A DNA stretch of 64,000 nucleotides. Source: Actinomycetes bacterium (GTDB lineage: Bacteria > Actinomycetota > Actinomycetes > Nanopelagicales > Nanopelagicaceae). Position numbers and translations under genes: made by a program. The notes beneath the pieces are model-generated. The model ran no database searches. It was not told the origin of the DNA and worked only from the letters and a program-made list of their open reading frames with translations. The DNA lies in the NCBI GenBank assembly GCA_023252155.1, contig JAHEXJ010000004.1, positions 1-64,000 on the forward strand, in the 5' to 3' direction. The first letter of the stretch is position 1. Every line of letters starts with the position of its first letter. Below are positions 34,578 to 43,140 of the stretch, in pieces.

Positions 34578-35272
34578 GCAAGAAGTTCTTCAATTGCTGC
34601 CGGATCGATAATGCGACCAGTGTAGAAAGGAATTTCTTCGCGTACATGAAGTCGCGCTTTGGTAGCTCGCAAATCACGCATCATGTCCACTAGGTCATGA
34701 AGATCATCAGATTCGAGAGCCAGAATCCATTCGTAGTCACCTAGGGCAAATGCTGCGACGGTATTGCTAAGCAAACCTGTATAGCCACGAGCAGCCATCC
34801 CATGCTCGACTAGCATCTGGCGACGTTCTTCTTCGGGCAATATGTACCAGTCGTAAGAACGCACAAAGGGGTAAACGGTGAGCCACTCTTTTGGAGCTGC
34901 GCCAGTCATGAATGCAGGTACGTGGCCCTTATTGAATTCTGCGGGACGGTGCAATCCCATCGCTGCCCACGTTGTTTCAGTGGCGCGACCCATCGCCGTC
35001 CGGCGAACATCGCGCAAGGTCTCTTGAATGAGTTCGGCAGTTGGTGCGTGGAACCAGAGCATGATGTCTGCATCGGCACGCATCCCAGAAACGTCGTAAA
35101 GCCCACGAAGTTGCACGTCCTTCTCTTTAGCCTTCTTAAGAACTCCCAAGAATTCTTCGACCGCTTTTCTCGGCGACTCAAGTTGTTGCGTGCGATGCAG
35201 GACAGTCCATGAGGTGTATCGAATTGTGTCGTTGATTTCGCGTGCTGTGGCTTTCGTGAGTGGCTCAGTCAT
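34574..35272 (-). CDS. hemQ: Coproheme decarboxylase (HemQ/ChdC)
   Basis: 232 residues of the chlorite-dismutase-like fold. Actinobacterial active-site residues are visible: His117 in FNKGHVPAF and Tyr134 in TVYPFVRSYDWY, one residue off the reported His118/Tyr135 of the Corynebacterium diphtheriae enzyme. The YILPEEERR segment that follows is also typical. It converts coproheme to haem b in two peroxide-dependent decarboxylations via a Tyr radical (known for the family). The ATG at 35272 has no ribosome site but is preceded by GATAAT, 6 bases away. Confidence 0.93.
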   Translation of the reverse strand: MTEPLTKATAREINDTIRYTSWTVLHRTQQLESPRKAVEEFLGVLKKAKEKDVQLRGLYDVSGMRADADIMLWFHAPTAELIQETLRDVRRTAMGRATETTWAAMGLHRPAEFNKGHVPAFMTGAAPKEWLTVYPFVRSYDWYILPEEERRQMLVEHGMAARGYTGLLSNTVAAFALGDYEWILALESDDLHDLVDMMRDLRATKARLHVREEIPFYTGRIIDPAAIEELLA

Positions 35273-35278
35273 TGGGGG

Positions 35279-35284
35279 ATTATC
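35279..35284 (-). promoter_or_regulatory. -10 box of a probable leaderless mRNA (hemQ)
   Basis: GATAAT on the minus strand followed by CCCCCA and the ATG of hemQ. No SD sequence is present, so the mRNA probably begins at the ATG. Confidence 0.5.
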
Positions 35285-35335
35285 GCACTTAGGACTCTGA
35301 AGCGCATATTCACCTTTGCTGGGGAAGTCTCCCCG

Positions 35336-36139
35336 CTAAATGAAGAGAGCGGATCTAGCTTTTGACCACGTTGCTTTATTTTGCGCTACGAGCAGGCCCG
35401 GTTCCGCATAATCGGATACTCGGAATTTCGTGCCATCCGGTCGGGCCGCGTATCCACCTGCTTCTTCCAAAAACAAAACTCCTGCTGCGTGATCCCACGG
35501 AAGGGTTCGCCAATAAAGGACAAAGTCCATTGTTCCATTTGCCACGGAAGGGTAATCAAATCCGGCACATTTGCTTCCTGCAGAAAGTTTCGCGAAACGT
35601 CCCTCGACTTCATTTATATGGGTCGCGAGCTCCTGCGGAAGGAATCGACGCAATACGGCGCCCGCCATGTTTTTCAACTCGGGTGATTCTTTGCTAACGT
35701 TGATTTGTTGGTTATTGATCCAAGACCCCGATCCTTTTTCCGAGACGGAGAGTTGGTTTGCTAGAGGTTCCAGAATCCAAGATGCCACCGTTTCGCGGTT
35801 GCGAATCAGTGCAACCATAAGAGCAAATGGTGTCTCACCCTTTGCGAAATTTGCCGTCCCATCCAGCGGGTCGACGAGCCATACATCAGTATCGTGATCC
35901 AGGTGATGAAGAATATTTGGATTTTCGGAGGCTGCTTCTTCACCAATAACTAATGAACCCGGAATTAATGAATGCAGAGCGGGCTCCAGAAACGCTTCAC
36001 AGGACTTGTCGGCTTCGGTAATCCACTCTCCAGGTGACTTTTCTTTCGGATCGGCTGCGAGTTTCCCAAACACTGGCATCACACACGTTTGAGATGCTTC
36101 CCCCAGTAGTGCTGAGACGGTGGAAATCAGATCTGGCAC
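35336..36139 (-). CDS. Inositol-monophosphatase family phosphatase
   Basis: 267 residues. The metal-binding signatures are GEEAASE, VDPLDGTANFAKG and WDHAAGVLFLEEAGG, with the aspartates and glutamate of the lithium-sensitive phosphatase fold. Members dephosphorylate inositol phosphates, histidinol phosphate, fructose-1,6-bisphosphate or adenosine 3',5'-bisphosphate. Nothing here decides between them. A GTG start is used, 15 bases after the hemE stop; this junction carries no SD sequence. The gene may be transcribed with hemE but has no evident haem role. It ends about 60 bases after the hemQ start, on the same strand. Confidence 0.88.
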   Translation of the reverse strand: MPDLISTVSALLGEASQTCVMPVFGKLAADPKEKSPGEWITEADKSCEAFLEPALHSLIPGSLVIGEEAASENPNILHHLDHDTDVWLVDPLDGTANFAKGETPFALMVALIRNRETVASWILEPLANQLSVSEKGSGSWINNQQINVSKESPELKNMAGAVLRRFLPQELATHINEVEGRFAKLSAGSKCAGFDYPSVANGTMDFVLYWRTLPWDHAAGVLFLEEAGGYAARPDGTKFRVSDYAEPGLLVAQNKATWSKARSALFI

Positions 36140-36154
36140 GTAACGAAGTATGTC

Positions 36155-37210
36155 TTATTGGGCGTGAACGAAGGCCACCAACCTTGTGAGAACTTCAGGA
36201 TCCGTATCAGGTGGCACTCCGTGACCGAGGTTCACAATGTGGGCCGGCGCTGTTGATCCACGTCGAATTACATCGAGAACATGAGTTTCTAATTCATCCC
36301 ACGGTCGGCTTAATTTCTCGGGATCGATATTGCCTTGAAGCGGCACTGTTCCACCAAGGACGGTGTTTGCAACGTCTAGCGGGGTATCTGAATCAATTCC
36401 CATGACCGTTGCACCGACAGCATGCATCTGGGGAAGCATAGATCCGGTTTTCGTTCCGAAATGGACACGAGGTACAGGCAGATCAGAAAGAGATGTCATC
36501 ACTGCTTTGGAATGAGGTGCGGCGAATTTCGTGTACTCATCCTTTGCCAGACGTCCTGCCCACGAGTCAAATAATTGAAGAGCACTTGCACCTGCCATGA
36601 CTTGCCCTCGGATGAAAGTGCTAGTAGTTCGAGCGACCCAGGAAAGAATGTCATTCCAGAGTTCTGGATCCTCATTCATTAGGCCTCGAGTAATTGGAAG
36701 GTCTTGCGAAGGAGCGCCTTCGATGAGATATGAAGCGAGTGTGAAGGGCGCTCCACCAAAGCCAATAAGAGGAGTGTCGCCGAGTTCGGTGGTTGCAATC
36801 TTTATCGCCTCGGTGATGGGAGTTAGTGCGTCAAAGTCCAACTCAGAGAGTGCTTTGAAATCCTCGCGAGTGCGCACGGGATGCGCCATTACTGGTCCCA
36901 CTCCGCCAATGATGTCGACATCCACTCCAGCCAGTCGAAGAGGAATGACAATGTCGCTGAAGAAAATCGCGGCATCAACTTTGTGTCGACGGACAGGTTG
37001 GAGAGTAATTTCTGCTGCCATCTCAGGTCTCAAACATGATTCGAGCATCGGTACACCTTCGCGCAAAGCGCGGTACTCAGGCAGTGAACGACCTGCTTGT
37101 CGCATGAACCAGATAGGAAGGTGGGCAGTGCGAATGCCTGAGTAGGCCTGAATCAACTGGGAGTGCGTTGTACGCTCAGTAACAAGGGGATGATCCGGTG
37201 GCAAGGACAC
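36155..37210 (-). CDS. hemE: Uroporphyrinogen decarboxylase
   Basis: 351 residues from the GTG at 37210. The family signature WFMRQAGRSLPEYRALRE supplies the substrate-binding arginines, GFGGAPFTLASYLIEG follows, and the C-terminal HIVNLGHGVPPDTDPEVL is typical. It removes four carboxyl groups from uroporphyrinogen III to give coproporphyrinogen III. The start was chosen because it yields the standard length and because CATGAT precedes it by 6 bases in a leaderless arrangement. The open frame reaches 37342, but that part overlaps hemA on the other strand and is not family-like. The divergent hemA GTG is only 39 bases away. Confidence 0.9.
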   Translation of the reverse strand: MSLPPDHPLVTERTTHSQLIQAYSGIRTAHLPIWFMRQAGRSLPEYRALREGVPMLESCLRPEMAAEITLQPVRRHKVDAAIFFSDIVIPLRLAGVDVDIIGGVGPVMAHPVRTREDFKALSELDFDALTPITEAIKIATTELGDTPLIGFGGAPFTLASYLIEGAPSQDLPITRGLMNEDPELWNDILSWVARTTSTFIRGQVMAGASALQLFDSWAGRLAKDEYTKFAAPHSKAVMTSLSDLPVPRVHFGTKTGSMLPQMHAVGATVMGIDSDTPLDVANTVLGGTVPLQGNIDPEKLSRPWDELETHVLDVIRRGSTAPAHIVNLGHGVPPDTDPEVLTRLVAFVHAQ

Positions 37211-37216
37211 GAGAGC

Positions 37217-37243
37217 ATCATGCCATTGAATTGGGACTACTAT
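37217..37243. promoter_or_regulatory. Divergent hemE-hemA promoter region
   Basis: Plus strand TACTAT (37238-37243) is 6 bases before the hemA GTG. Minus strand CATGAT (37222-37217) is 6 bases before the hemE GTG. Neither gene has an SD sequence, so both messages look leaderless and the two -10 boxes face away from each other within 39 bp. Confidence 0.5.
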
Positions 37244-37249
37244 TCGCGA

Positions 37250-38506
37250 GTGGCGTTGGTACTCATAGGTGCGAGTCATCAAAACCTTGCTCTTTCCGAA
37301 CTCGAGTTGCTTGAGCGTGAAGCCGGACGGATCCGCGATCAACTCTTTTCCGCCCCGTCATCCGAATCTGGAATTGCTGGCGGAGTCGTTGTGGCGACGT
37401 GTAATCGATTTGAAGTCTATTTTGAGACCGAAATCTTCCACTCAACTGTTGATTATGTTCTGCGCACTATTAGTGAGATCACAGGATTGGATCCTGAGCA
37501 GACCAATCGCTCGTTGCAAGTGTCAGCTGGTTTTGTCGTCGTCGAGCACTTGTTCTCAGTAGCAGCAGGGCTCGAATCAATGATTGTGGGCGAGGCCGAA
37601 ATCACCGGTCAGGTTCGGAGCGCCTTTACGCACGCGCAATCGGCGAAGACGACTACGCCGGTGCTCGAGCAGTTATTTCAAAGAGCGCTTTCGACGTCGA
37701 AGGTTGTTCAAAATTCGACTGGCCTTGGCGCAGCAGGGCGCTCAATCGTCGACGTCGCCCTCAATGTGGTGGAATCGCGATACGGCGGAATCATGGGTAA
37801 GCGGGCGATTGTTCTAGGAACTGGCGCTTATGCGCGGGTAGCAGTCGCAGCGTTGCAACGTCGGGGCTGCGACGACATTTCGATTTATTCGGCCACTGGC
37901 CGAGCGCGACAATTTAGCGAGAGCCACAACACCGTTGCTATCAGCCATGATGGGCTTCGCGACGCGCTCGCGATTACTGATTTGGTTGTTGGATGTAGCG
38001 GAAATGCAACTTCGATCCTCAACGCAGAATTTGTGCGATCGGCAAGAGGAGACAAATTCCTTCCGATGATCGACGTTGCCCTCGCATCTGACTTTGCCTC
38101 GGATGTGAGAGAACTTGACTCGGTAGATGTGATCGACTTGGACGTCGTACGAAAGAACGCCCCGAAGGAGCACGGCGAGGAAATAGAACTTGCCAACGAG
38201 ATCGTGCAGAAGGCAGTTATCAAGTTCGAAAATGAGCAGTCGGCCCGAACGATGGATCCGGCGATTGCTGCAATGCGCTCGCACGTCGGCATCTTGATAG
38301 ACCTTGAAGTTAAACGTGTGCGAGATCGAGCGGGAGATGAAGTCGCAGCAGATGTTGAATTCTCACTTCACCGCGTGACTAACGCGCTGTTGCATACTCC
38401 TTCGGTTCGTGCTCGAAGTCTCGTGCGTGATGGAGAGCAGAAGGATTACCGAACCGCGATTCAAGTCCTCTTCGGAATTGATATCGAGACGCCTGAAGAT
38501 GTCTAA
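37250..38506 (+). CDS. hemA: Glutamyl-tRNA reductase
   Basis: 418 residues, starting at the GTG so that the protein opens with ALVLIGASHQNLALSELE, the family N-terminus. The catalytic cysteine is Cys51 in VVATCNRFEVY. EHLFSVAAGLESMIVGEAEI and the Rossmann segment AIVLGTGAYARV follow. It reduces glutamyl-tRNA to glutamate-1-semialdehyde, the first committed step of C5-pathway tetrapyrrole synthesis. The next gene overlaps by 8 bases. ATG at 37220 is an alternative start but would place extra residues before the first strand. Confidence 0.93.
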   Translation: MALVLIGASHQNLALSELELLEREAGRIRDQLFSAPSSESGIAGGVVVATCNRFEVYFETEIFHSTVDYVLRTISEITGLDPEQTNRSLQVSAGFVVVEHLFSVAAGLESMIVGEAEITGQVRSAFTHAQSAKTTTPVLEQLFQRALSTSKVVQNSTGLGAAGRSIVDVALNVVESRYGGIMGKRAIVLGTGAYARVAVAALQRRGCDDISIYSATGRARQFSESHNTVAISHDGLRDALAITDLVVGCSGNATSILNAEFVRSARGDKFLPMIDVALASDFASDVRELDSVDVIDLDVVRKNAPKEHGEEIELANEIVQKAVIKFENEQSARTMDPAIAAMRSHVGILIDLEVKRVRDRAGDEVAADVEFSLHRVTNALLHTPSVRARSLVRDGEQKDYRTAIQVLFGIDIETPEDV

Positions 38507-39437
38507 TCGTCCTTTAATAATTGGTACCAGGGGCAGTCTTCTTGCAACAACTCAGACAAGGCTTATTAGTTCTTCTTTAACGACGTTGGCTGGTTACACA
38601 ATCTCCGAAAGAATTATTCGAACTGAAGGCGACGATGTGACGACATCGCTGACTAAGGCAGCACGTCCTGGCGTCTTTGTCACTGCTCTGCGAACCGCGC
38701 TTCTACGTGGCGAAGTAGACGTGATTGTTCATTCGTTCAAAGATCTCCCTTCAATGCCCGAAGCGGAAATTACAATCGCTGCAGTGCCTGTACGCGAGGA
38801 TTTCCGCGATGCTCTGATTTCACGCGAGAACTTGCCTCTCATGCAACTGCCCGTGGGTGCCAGGGTGGGGACTTCATCGCCACGTCGATCCGCACGCATT
38901 ACGCACGTTCGTCCGGATTTGATGGTCCTTCCTATGCGAGGCAATGTTGATACTCGTCTAAGAAAAGTTGCAGAAGGCGAATTCGATGCCGCAGTTCTCG
39001 CTGTTGCTGGGCTGAATCGCGTCGGACATGCGGACAAGATAACTGAGTTCTTTACCCCTGATTTGTTGTTGCCGGCTCCCGCGCAAGGAGCTCTGGCGGT
39101 CGAGTGCAGACGGGATGATCTTGAATTGATTCAGACTCTTGCCCTGTTAAATGACCCGCACACACGATTGGTCACGACCGCAGAGCGGGCGGTGCTGGTA
39201 GGTATTGGCGCAACTTGTGCGACTGCGATCGGAGCCCTCGCCGAATTCAAAGATGGCACGCTTACTTTGACCGCCGAACTTTCTGCACCAGACGCGGACG
39301 AGCACGAGCGGGCGAGCCTGACACAAGAGGGCTTATCGGTGAAGAACCTGGAGTCGGCCCATGAACTTGGGCTGAAATTGGCAAGCAAGATTTTGGAAAC
39401 CTCTCTCGGGTCTCGACTGGGATCGACGCGTGATTAA
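38499..39437 (+). CDS. hemC: Porphobilinogen deaminase (hydroxymethylbilane synthase)
   Basis: 312 residues. The N-terminal IIGTRGSLLATTQTRLI, the VHSFKDLPS segment and the cofactor-bearing Cys240 (GATCATAIGALAE) are diagnostic. The dipyrromethane cofactor attaches to that cysteine. The enzyme links four porphobilinogens into hydroxymethylbilane. GTSSPRRSA is another family motif. The start ATG lies inside the end of hemA, and the gene ends inside hemD, so hemA-C-D are translationally coupled. Confidence 0.93.
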   Translation: MSNRPLIIGTRGSLLATTQTRLISSSLTTLAGYTISERIIRTEGDDVTTSLTKAARPGVFVTALRTALLRGEVDVIVHSFKDLPSMPEAEITIAAVPVREDFRDALISRENLPLMQLPVGARVGTSSPRRSARITHVRPDLMVLPMRGNVDTRLRKVAEGEFDAAVLAVAGLNRVGHADKITEFFTPDLLLPAPAQGALAVECRRDDLELIQTLALLNDPHTRLVTTAERAVLVGIGATCATAIGALAEFKDGTLTLTAELSAPDADEHERASLTQEGLSVKNLESAHELGLKLASKILETSLGSRLGSTRD

Positions 39438-40224
39438 GCCAGTCCTTCTTATTAGGGCGGAGAACAACGAAACTGATCAGACTGCGTTAACGAAGCTAGG
39501 TATCCCGTCTCTGATTGACCCTTATCTCGAGATACGCGTGTCAGAAGATACGACTGAAGGGGAGCAACTCCTTTCCCTTCTTGAGGGTTCGGATGATCCA
39601 GTTTGGCTCATTGCGACTTCCGTAAATGCTTTTAGGTTCTGGTCGCAGATCGTGGGAGCAGATCGATTGAGATTGGCGATTAAGAATCACCCACGCGTGA
39701 AGTTCGCCGCAGTTGGCCAGGCAACGGCAAATGTTCTTCGAGATTTCGGGGCGGATGAGGTCCTTATTTCGCGCGAATTCACGGGGAAATCTTTGGCAGA
39801 TGATTTGCTGGCGGAGAATTCGGTTGGCCACGCAATTGTGCCTGGCGGAAATCTGGCGATGAAGTCCCTGCCAACAACCTTGGAGTCTTCCGGATGGAAA
39901 GTCAGTACGGCTACCGTCTATACGACTTCACCGGTGGAGAAGGAACCATTGTCGGTTCCCATGATCAAGAATAAAGAGGTTAGCGCCATTCTCTTTCGCT
40001 CCCCAAGTGCGGTCCGAGCCCTGACGCACTACGTCCCAAAGCCAGAAGTGGATCTTGTTTGCATCGGCCCAACGACGGCAAAAGCGCTAACTGATCAGGG
40101 TCTGATGCCCGTGGCGGTCTCGCCTGGTCCGTCTTCCGAAGTGGTGGCTTCCGCCATTTATTCGCTACTCTTTCGAAAGACACCTCTAGAAGACAAAAAG
40201 GCCGGGGATCATGGGAATTATTGA
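39430..40224 (+). CDS. hemD: Uroporphyrinogen-III synthase
   Basis: 264 residues, poorly conserved as usual for HemD, but with a two-lobe alternation and the family segment VDLVCIGPTTAKALTDQGLMPVAVSP near the C-terminus. A GTG start overlaps the hemC stop by 8 bases. It closes hydroxymethylbilane with inversion of ring D. Identification rests on the position between hemC and hemB and on the C-terminal motif. Its last 14 bases overlap hemB. Confidence 0.85.
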   Translation: MIKPVLLIRAENNETDQTALTKLGIPSLIDPYLEIRVSEDTTEGEQLLSLLEGSDDPVWLIATSVNAFRFWSQIVGADRLRLAIKNHPRVKFAAVGQATANVLRDFGADEVLISREFTGKSLADDLLAENSVGHAIVPGGNLAMKSLPTTLESSGWKVSTATVYTTSPVEKEPLSVPMIKNKEVSAILFRSPSAVRALTHYVPKPEVDLVCIGPTTAKALTDQGLMPVAVSPGPSSEVVASAIYSLLFRKTPLEDKKAGDHGNY

Positions 40225-41194
40225 AAGACCAAGACGCCTTCGAAGCACGGCGAAACTTCGTGCGATGGTCCGCGACACCAGTATCTCTCCGAGTTCATTG
40301 ATTCTTCCGATTTTCATTCGCGAAGGACTCACCAACCCGAAACCAATTTCCGGCATGCCAGGGGTCCTTCAGCACACGAAGGACTCCTTCAAGTCTGAAA
40401 TCGATAGGGCGATGCGCGCGGGTATCGGCGGCGTGATGATTTTTGGAATTCCCGAAGAGCGAGATGTTATGGGTTCCCAGGCATTGAATCCGAGCGGCGT
40501 TCTTTCAACCGCAATTCGAGAAGCGCGCAACATCGCCGGAGATGACTTAGTCATCGCAGCCGACCTTTGTCTCGATGAGTTCACGAGCCACGGTCACTGC
40601 GGAGTTCTCGATACACAGGGTTCGATCGACAACGACGCAACTTTGAAAATTTATGGGGAGATGTCCAAGATTCTCGCCCAATCCGGCGCCCATATGGTTG
40701 GAACGAGCGGAATGATGGACGGGCAAGTTGGAGTTGTCCGCTCTGCACTTGATAGCGCGGGTTTTACGGACGTGCTGATTCTTGCTTACGCCGCGAAATT
40801 TGCTTCGGCATTTTACGGACCATTCCGCGAGGCGGTGGAATCACAATTAGAAGGTAATCGAAATACGTATCAACAAGATCCTGGAAATATAAAGGAATCG
40901 ATGCGCGAGGTTCGCTTGGATGTCGCCGAAGGTGCCGACATCATCATGGTCAAGCCAGGCATCGCCTACCTTGATATTTTGTATGCGACGACACAGGCCG
41001 TTGATGTTCCCACGGCTAGTTACATCGTTTCCGGCGAGATGGCCATGCTCGAAGCGGCAGCCGCTCAAGGTTTAATCGATCGCGAACGAGCAATTCTTGA
41101 AGTCCTTTCCTCGGTTAGGCGTGCAGGTGCATCTGTTATTTGCACATATTGGGCGATAGAAGCTGCTGAACTTGTCAGAAAGAATTTTGCATGA
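40211..41194 (+). CDS. hemB: Porphobilinogen synthase (delta-aminolevulinate dehydratase)
   Basis: 327 residues. The Schiff-base lysines are Lys196 (YAAKFASAF) and Lys248 ([11 protein letters not shown]). The metal-site region reads [14 protein letters not shown], a mixed Cys/Asp/Cys pattern between the purely zinc-type (three Cys) and magnesium-type enzymes. It condenses two 5-aminolevulinate molecules to porphobilinogen in the cytoplasm. The gene overlaps both neighbours, hemD (14 bases) and hemL (4 bases), so one transcript is likely. Confidence 0.95.
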   Translation: MGIIERPRRLRSTAKLRAMVRDTSISPSSLILPIFIREGLTNPKPISGMPGVLQHTKDSFKSEIDRAMRAGIGGVMIFGIPEERDVMGSQALNPSGVLSTAIREARNIAGDDLVIAADLCLDEFTSHGHCGVLDTQGSIDNDATLKIYGEMSKILAQSGAHMVGTSGMMDGQVGVVRSALDSAGFTDVLILAYAAKFASAFYGPFREAVESQLEGNRNTYQQDPGNIKESMREVRLDVAEGADIIMVKPGIAYLDILYATTQAVDVPTASYIVSGEMAMLEAAAAQGLIDRERAILEVLSSVRRAGASVICTYWAIEAAELVRKNFA

Positions 41195-42495
41195 GTTCCA
41201 CCGAGAAATCGCAGTACTGGCATGACCGCGCTTTGAAAGTTATCCCCGGCGGGGTTAGTTCTCCGGTTCGCGCATTTTCGGCGGTCGGCGGAATTCCACG
41301 GTATTTTGTTGAAGGTAAGGGATCGCGTGTCATTGACGTCGATGGAAATGAATATGTGGACATGGTTGGCTCCTGGGGACCGATGATTGTTGGTCATGCC
41401 CACCCAGAAGTCGTTCGTCGAGTTATCGAGACCGCATCGAAATCTTCATCATTCGGCGCAGCCAGCCCAAATGAAGTGTTGCTCGCCGAGGAGATTATCA
41501 AACGAGTCAGCGCCGTAGAGCGGGTCAGGTTTGTTTCATCCGGTACCGAAGCGGTCATGACGGCTGTTCGATTGGCGCGTGCTGCGACAAGTCGAAATGT
41601 AATCGTGAAATTCGCTGGGTGTTATCACGGTCATGCGGACGCACTTCTAGTGCAGGCAGGCTCTGGAGTATTAACCCTTGGTCTTCCAAATTCTCCGGGG
41701 GTCACACCGGGCCAAGCTCAAGACACGGTGGTGGTGGCATACAACGACTTTGATGCCATAAGAGAACTTTTTGCCAAGCGCGGTAGCGAAATTGCGGCGG
41801 TACTGACTGAAGCGGTTCCCGCGAATATGGGTGTCGTTCCTCCCGCTCCAGGATTCAACGCCCTCCTTGCCGAACTTTGTCATGCAAATGGCGCTCTCTT
41901 TATTCTGGATGAAGTAATGACAGGATTTCGCCTTTCATCTGGCGGTTGGTGGCATTTGGTGAACAAAGAAGAGAACTGGACGCCAGATCTCTTCACGTAT
42001 GGCAAAGTCATCGGTGGTGGATATCCGGTGGCCGCGGTTGCAGGCCCTGCTCGAGTGATGGATTTGTTGGCGCCGATTGGCTCGGTTTACCAAGCAGGAA
42101 CCCTGAGCGGAAATCCCGTTGCGACAGCAGCAGGTCTTGCCACACTTCAATTATGCGATGACGCGTTGTATGCAACGTTGAACAAGCGAGCCCGCGAAGT
42201 GGGGGAGGTTGTCTCGGCCGCGTTGACGAAAGAAGGCGTTCCCCACAAACTACAGAACGCGGGCAATCTTTTCTCAATTTTCTTTACAGACAAAGAAGTT
42301 CACACCTTTAAAGATGCGCAGACGCAAGACACGAAGGCTTTTGCTGCCTTCTTTCATGCGATGCTCGACAACGGTGTTTCGCTTCCGCCGTCGGCCTATG
42401 AGGCGTGGTTTGTTTCGGGTGCACACTCGGACGCGGATATCGAAATCATTGCAACAGCTTCATCTGCGGCCGCAAAGGCGGCAGTGGCTATCTAA
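41191..42495 (+). CDS. hemL: Glutamate-1-semialdehyde 2,1-aminomutase
   Basis: 434 residues. The PLP-binding lysine is Lys272 in [30 protein letters not shown] near the N-terminus and [16 protein letters not shown] are family hallmarks. It converts glutamate-1-semialdehyde to 5-aminolevulinate, following HemA. It is the last gene of the rightward haem operon and ends overlapping by four bases the TetR gene on the other strand. Confidence 0.95.
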   Translation: MSSTEKSQYWHDRALKVIPGGVSSPVRAFSAVGGIPRYFVEGKGSRVIDVDGNEYVDMVGSWGPMIVGHAHPEVVRRVIETASKSSSFGAASPNEVLLAEEIIKRVSAVERVRFVSSGTEAVMTAVRLARAATSRNVIVKFAGCYHGHADALLVQAGSGVLTLGLPNSPGVTPGQAQDTVVVAYNDFDAIRELFAKRGSEIAAVLTEAVPANMGVVPPAPGFNALLAELCHANGALFILDEVMTGFRLSSGGWWHLVNKEENWTPDLFTYGKVIGGGYPVAAVAGPARVMDLLAPIGSVYQAGTLSGNPVATAAGLATLQLCDDALYATLNKRAREVGEVVSAALTKEGVPHKLQNAGNLFSIFFTDKEVHTFKDAQTQDTKAFAAFFHAMLDNGVSLPPSAYEAWFVSGAHSDADIEIIATASSAAAKAAVAI

Positions 42496-43070
42496 GATTT
42501 TGCAGTTATCGCCAGCGCATCTGACGCAATACTTACCAACAAATCGATCATTGATTCATTGTTGTTGACAATTCCTTCGTATGGGGGAGGAATCAAGCCA
42601 GTGAAGATGATTCCGATTGCCACCCTGGCTCTCATCTCCTCCTCCGCGCTCTGCACCTCTCCACCGAGAAGCCGCTGTAAGCGCCGCATCAATTGATGTC
42701 GATTTGGTTTGTGAATTCTCATTTCGGCCGGCATCTCTGATAGGACTAAGCGCACAACTTTCCTGTGGCTGAAGACGAATTCTGCAAAAGTTTGCAGTAC
42801 TTCGATTCGATTCACTTTGCTAGGTGAGAGAGATTCAAAGTGGCTGACGAATTTCTCCAAGTCCACTTGGGTGGATTTCACGAGTTCTCGAAGAATGTTT
42901 TCTTTGCTTTCGAAGTGGTGATAGATGGCAGCCTTTGACAGACCCAATTTTTCGGCGAGATCTGACATAGACGTTCCCGAAAATCCTTTTTCCACGAAGA
43001 GTTCAGCGGCACTCGCCAAGATTGCATCCCGCGTCGAGACAGGGGTTTTGATTTGCGCTTTACTCATCAC
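42492..43070 (-). CDS. TetR-family repressor
   Basis: 192 residues. The N-terminal helix-turn-helix region holds the typical TetR sequence [23 protein letters not shown], then [20 protein letters not shown]. The C-terminal half is a divergent ligand-binding domain. The start is taken as the GTG at 43070 (the residue before the first ATG), because TACAGT lies exactly six bases upstream and no SD is seen. A palindromic operator candidate lies between it and the divergent MmpL gene, so it probably represses itself and that transporter; the inducer is unknown. Confidence 0.87.
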   Translation of the reverse strand: MMSKAQIKTPVSTRDAILASAAELFVEKGFSGTSMSDLAEKLGLSKAAIYHHFESKENILRELVKSTQVDLEKFVSHFESLSPSKVNRIEVLQTFAEFVFSHRKVVRLVLSEMPAEMRIHKPNRHQLMRRLQRLLGGEVQSAEEEMRARVAIGIIFTGLIPPPYEGIVNNNESMIDLLVSIASDALAITAKS

Positions 43071-43076
43071 ACCCGT

Positions 43077-43082
43077 ACTGTA
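43077..43082 (-). promoter_or_regulatory. -10 box of a probable leaderless mRNA (tetR gene)
   Basis: TACAGT on the minus strand, then 6 bases and GTG at 43070. It sits directly beside the palindrome at 43085-43100, consistent with autorepression. Confidence 0.5.
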
Positions 43083-43084
43083 CC

Positions 43085-43100
43085 TACCAACCGTTCGGTA
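43085..43100. promoter_or_regulatory. Candidate TetR operator between tetR and mmpL
   Basis: TACCAACCGTTCGGTA is a dyad in which 12 of 16 bases match its reverse complement (arms TACCnAnCG/CGnTnGGTA). TACC/GGTA arms with an ACCG/CGGT core are common in actinobacterial TetR operators. Confidence 0.55.
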
Positions 43101-43140
43101 AGCCAAATCTCCGGCTTAGCCTCTCATTCAAGGAGCGCGC

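Noticed and set aside
37211-37342. Longer HemE starting upstream at 37342 or 37279
   Set aside because: It would overlap hemA and add residues absent in the family; the GTG at 37210 gives the normal length.
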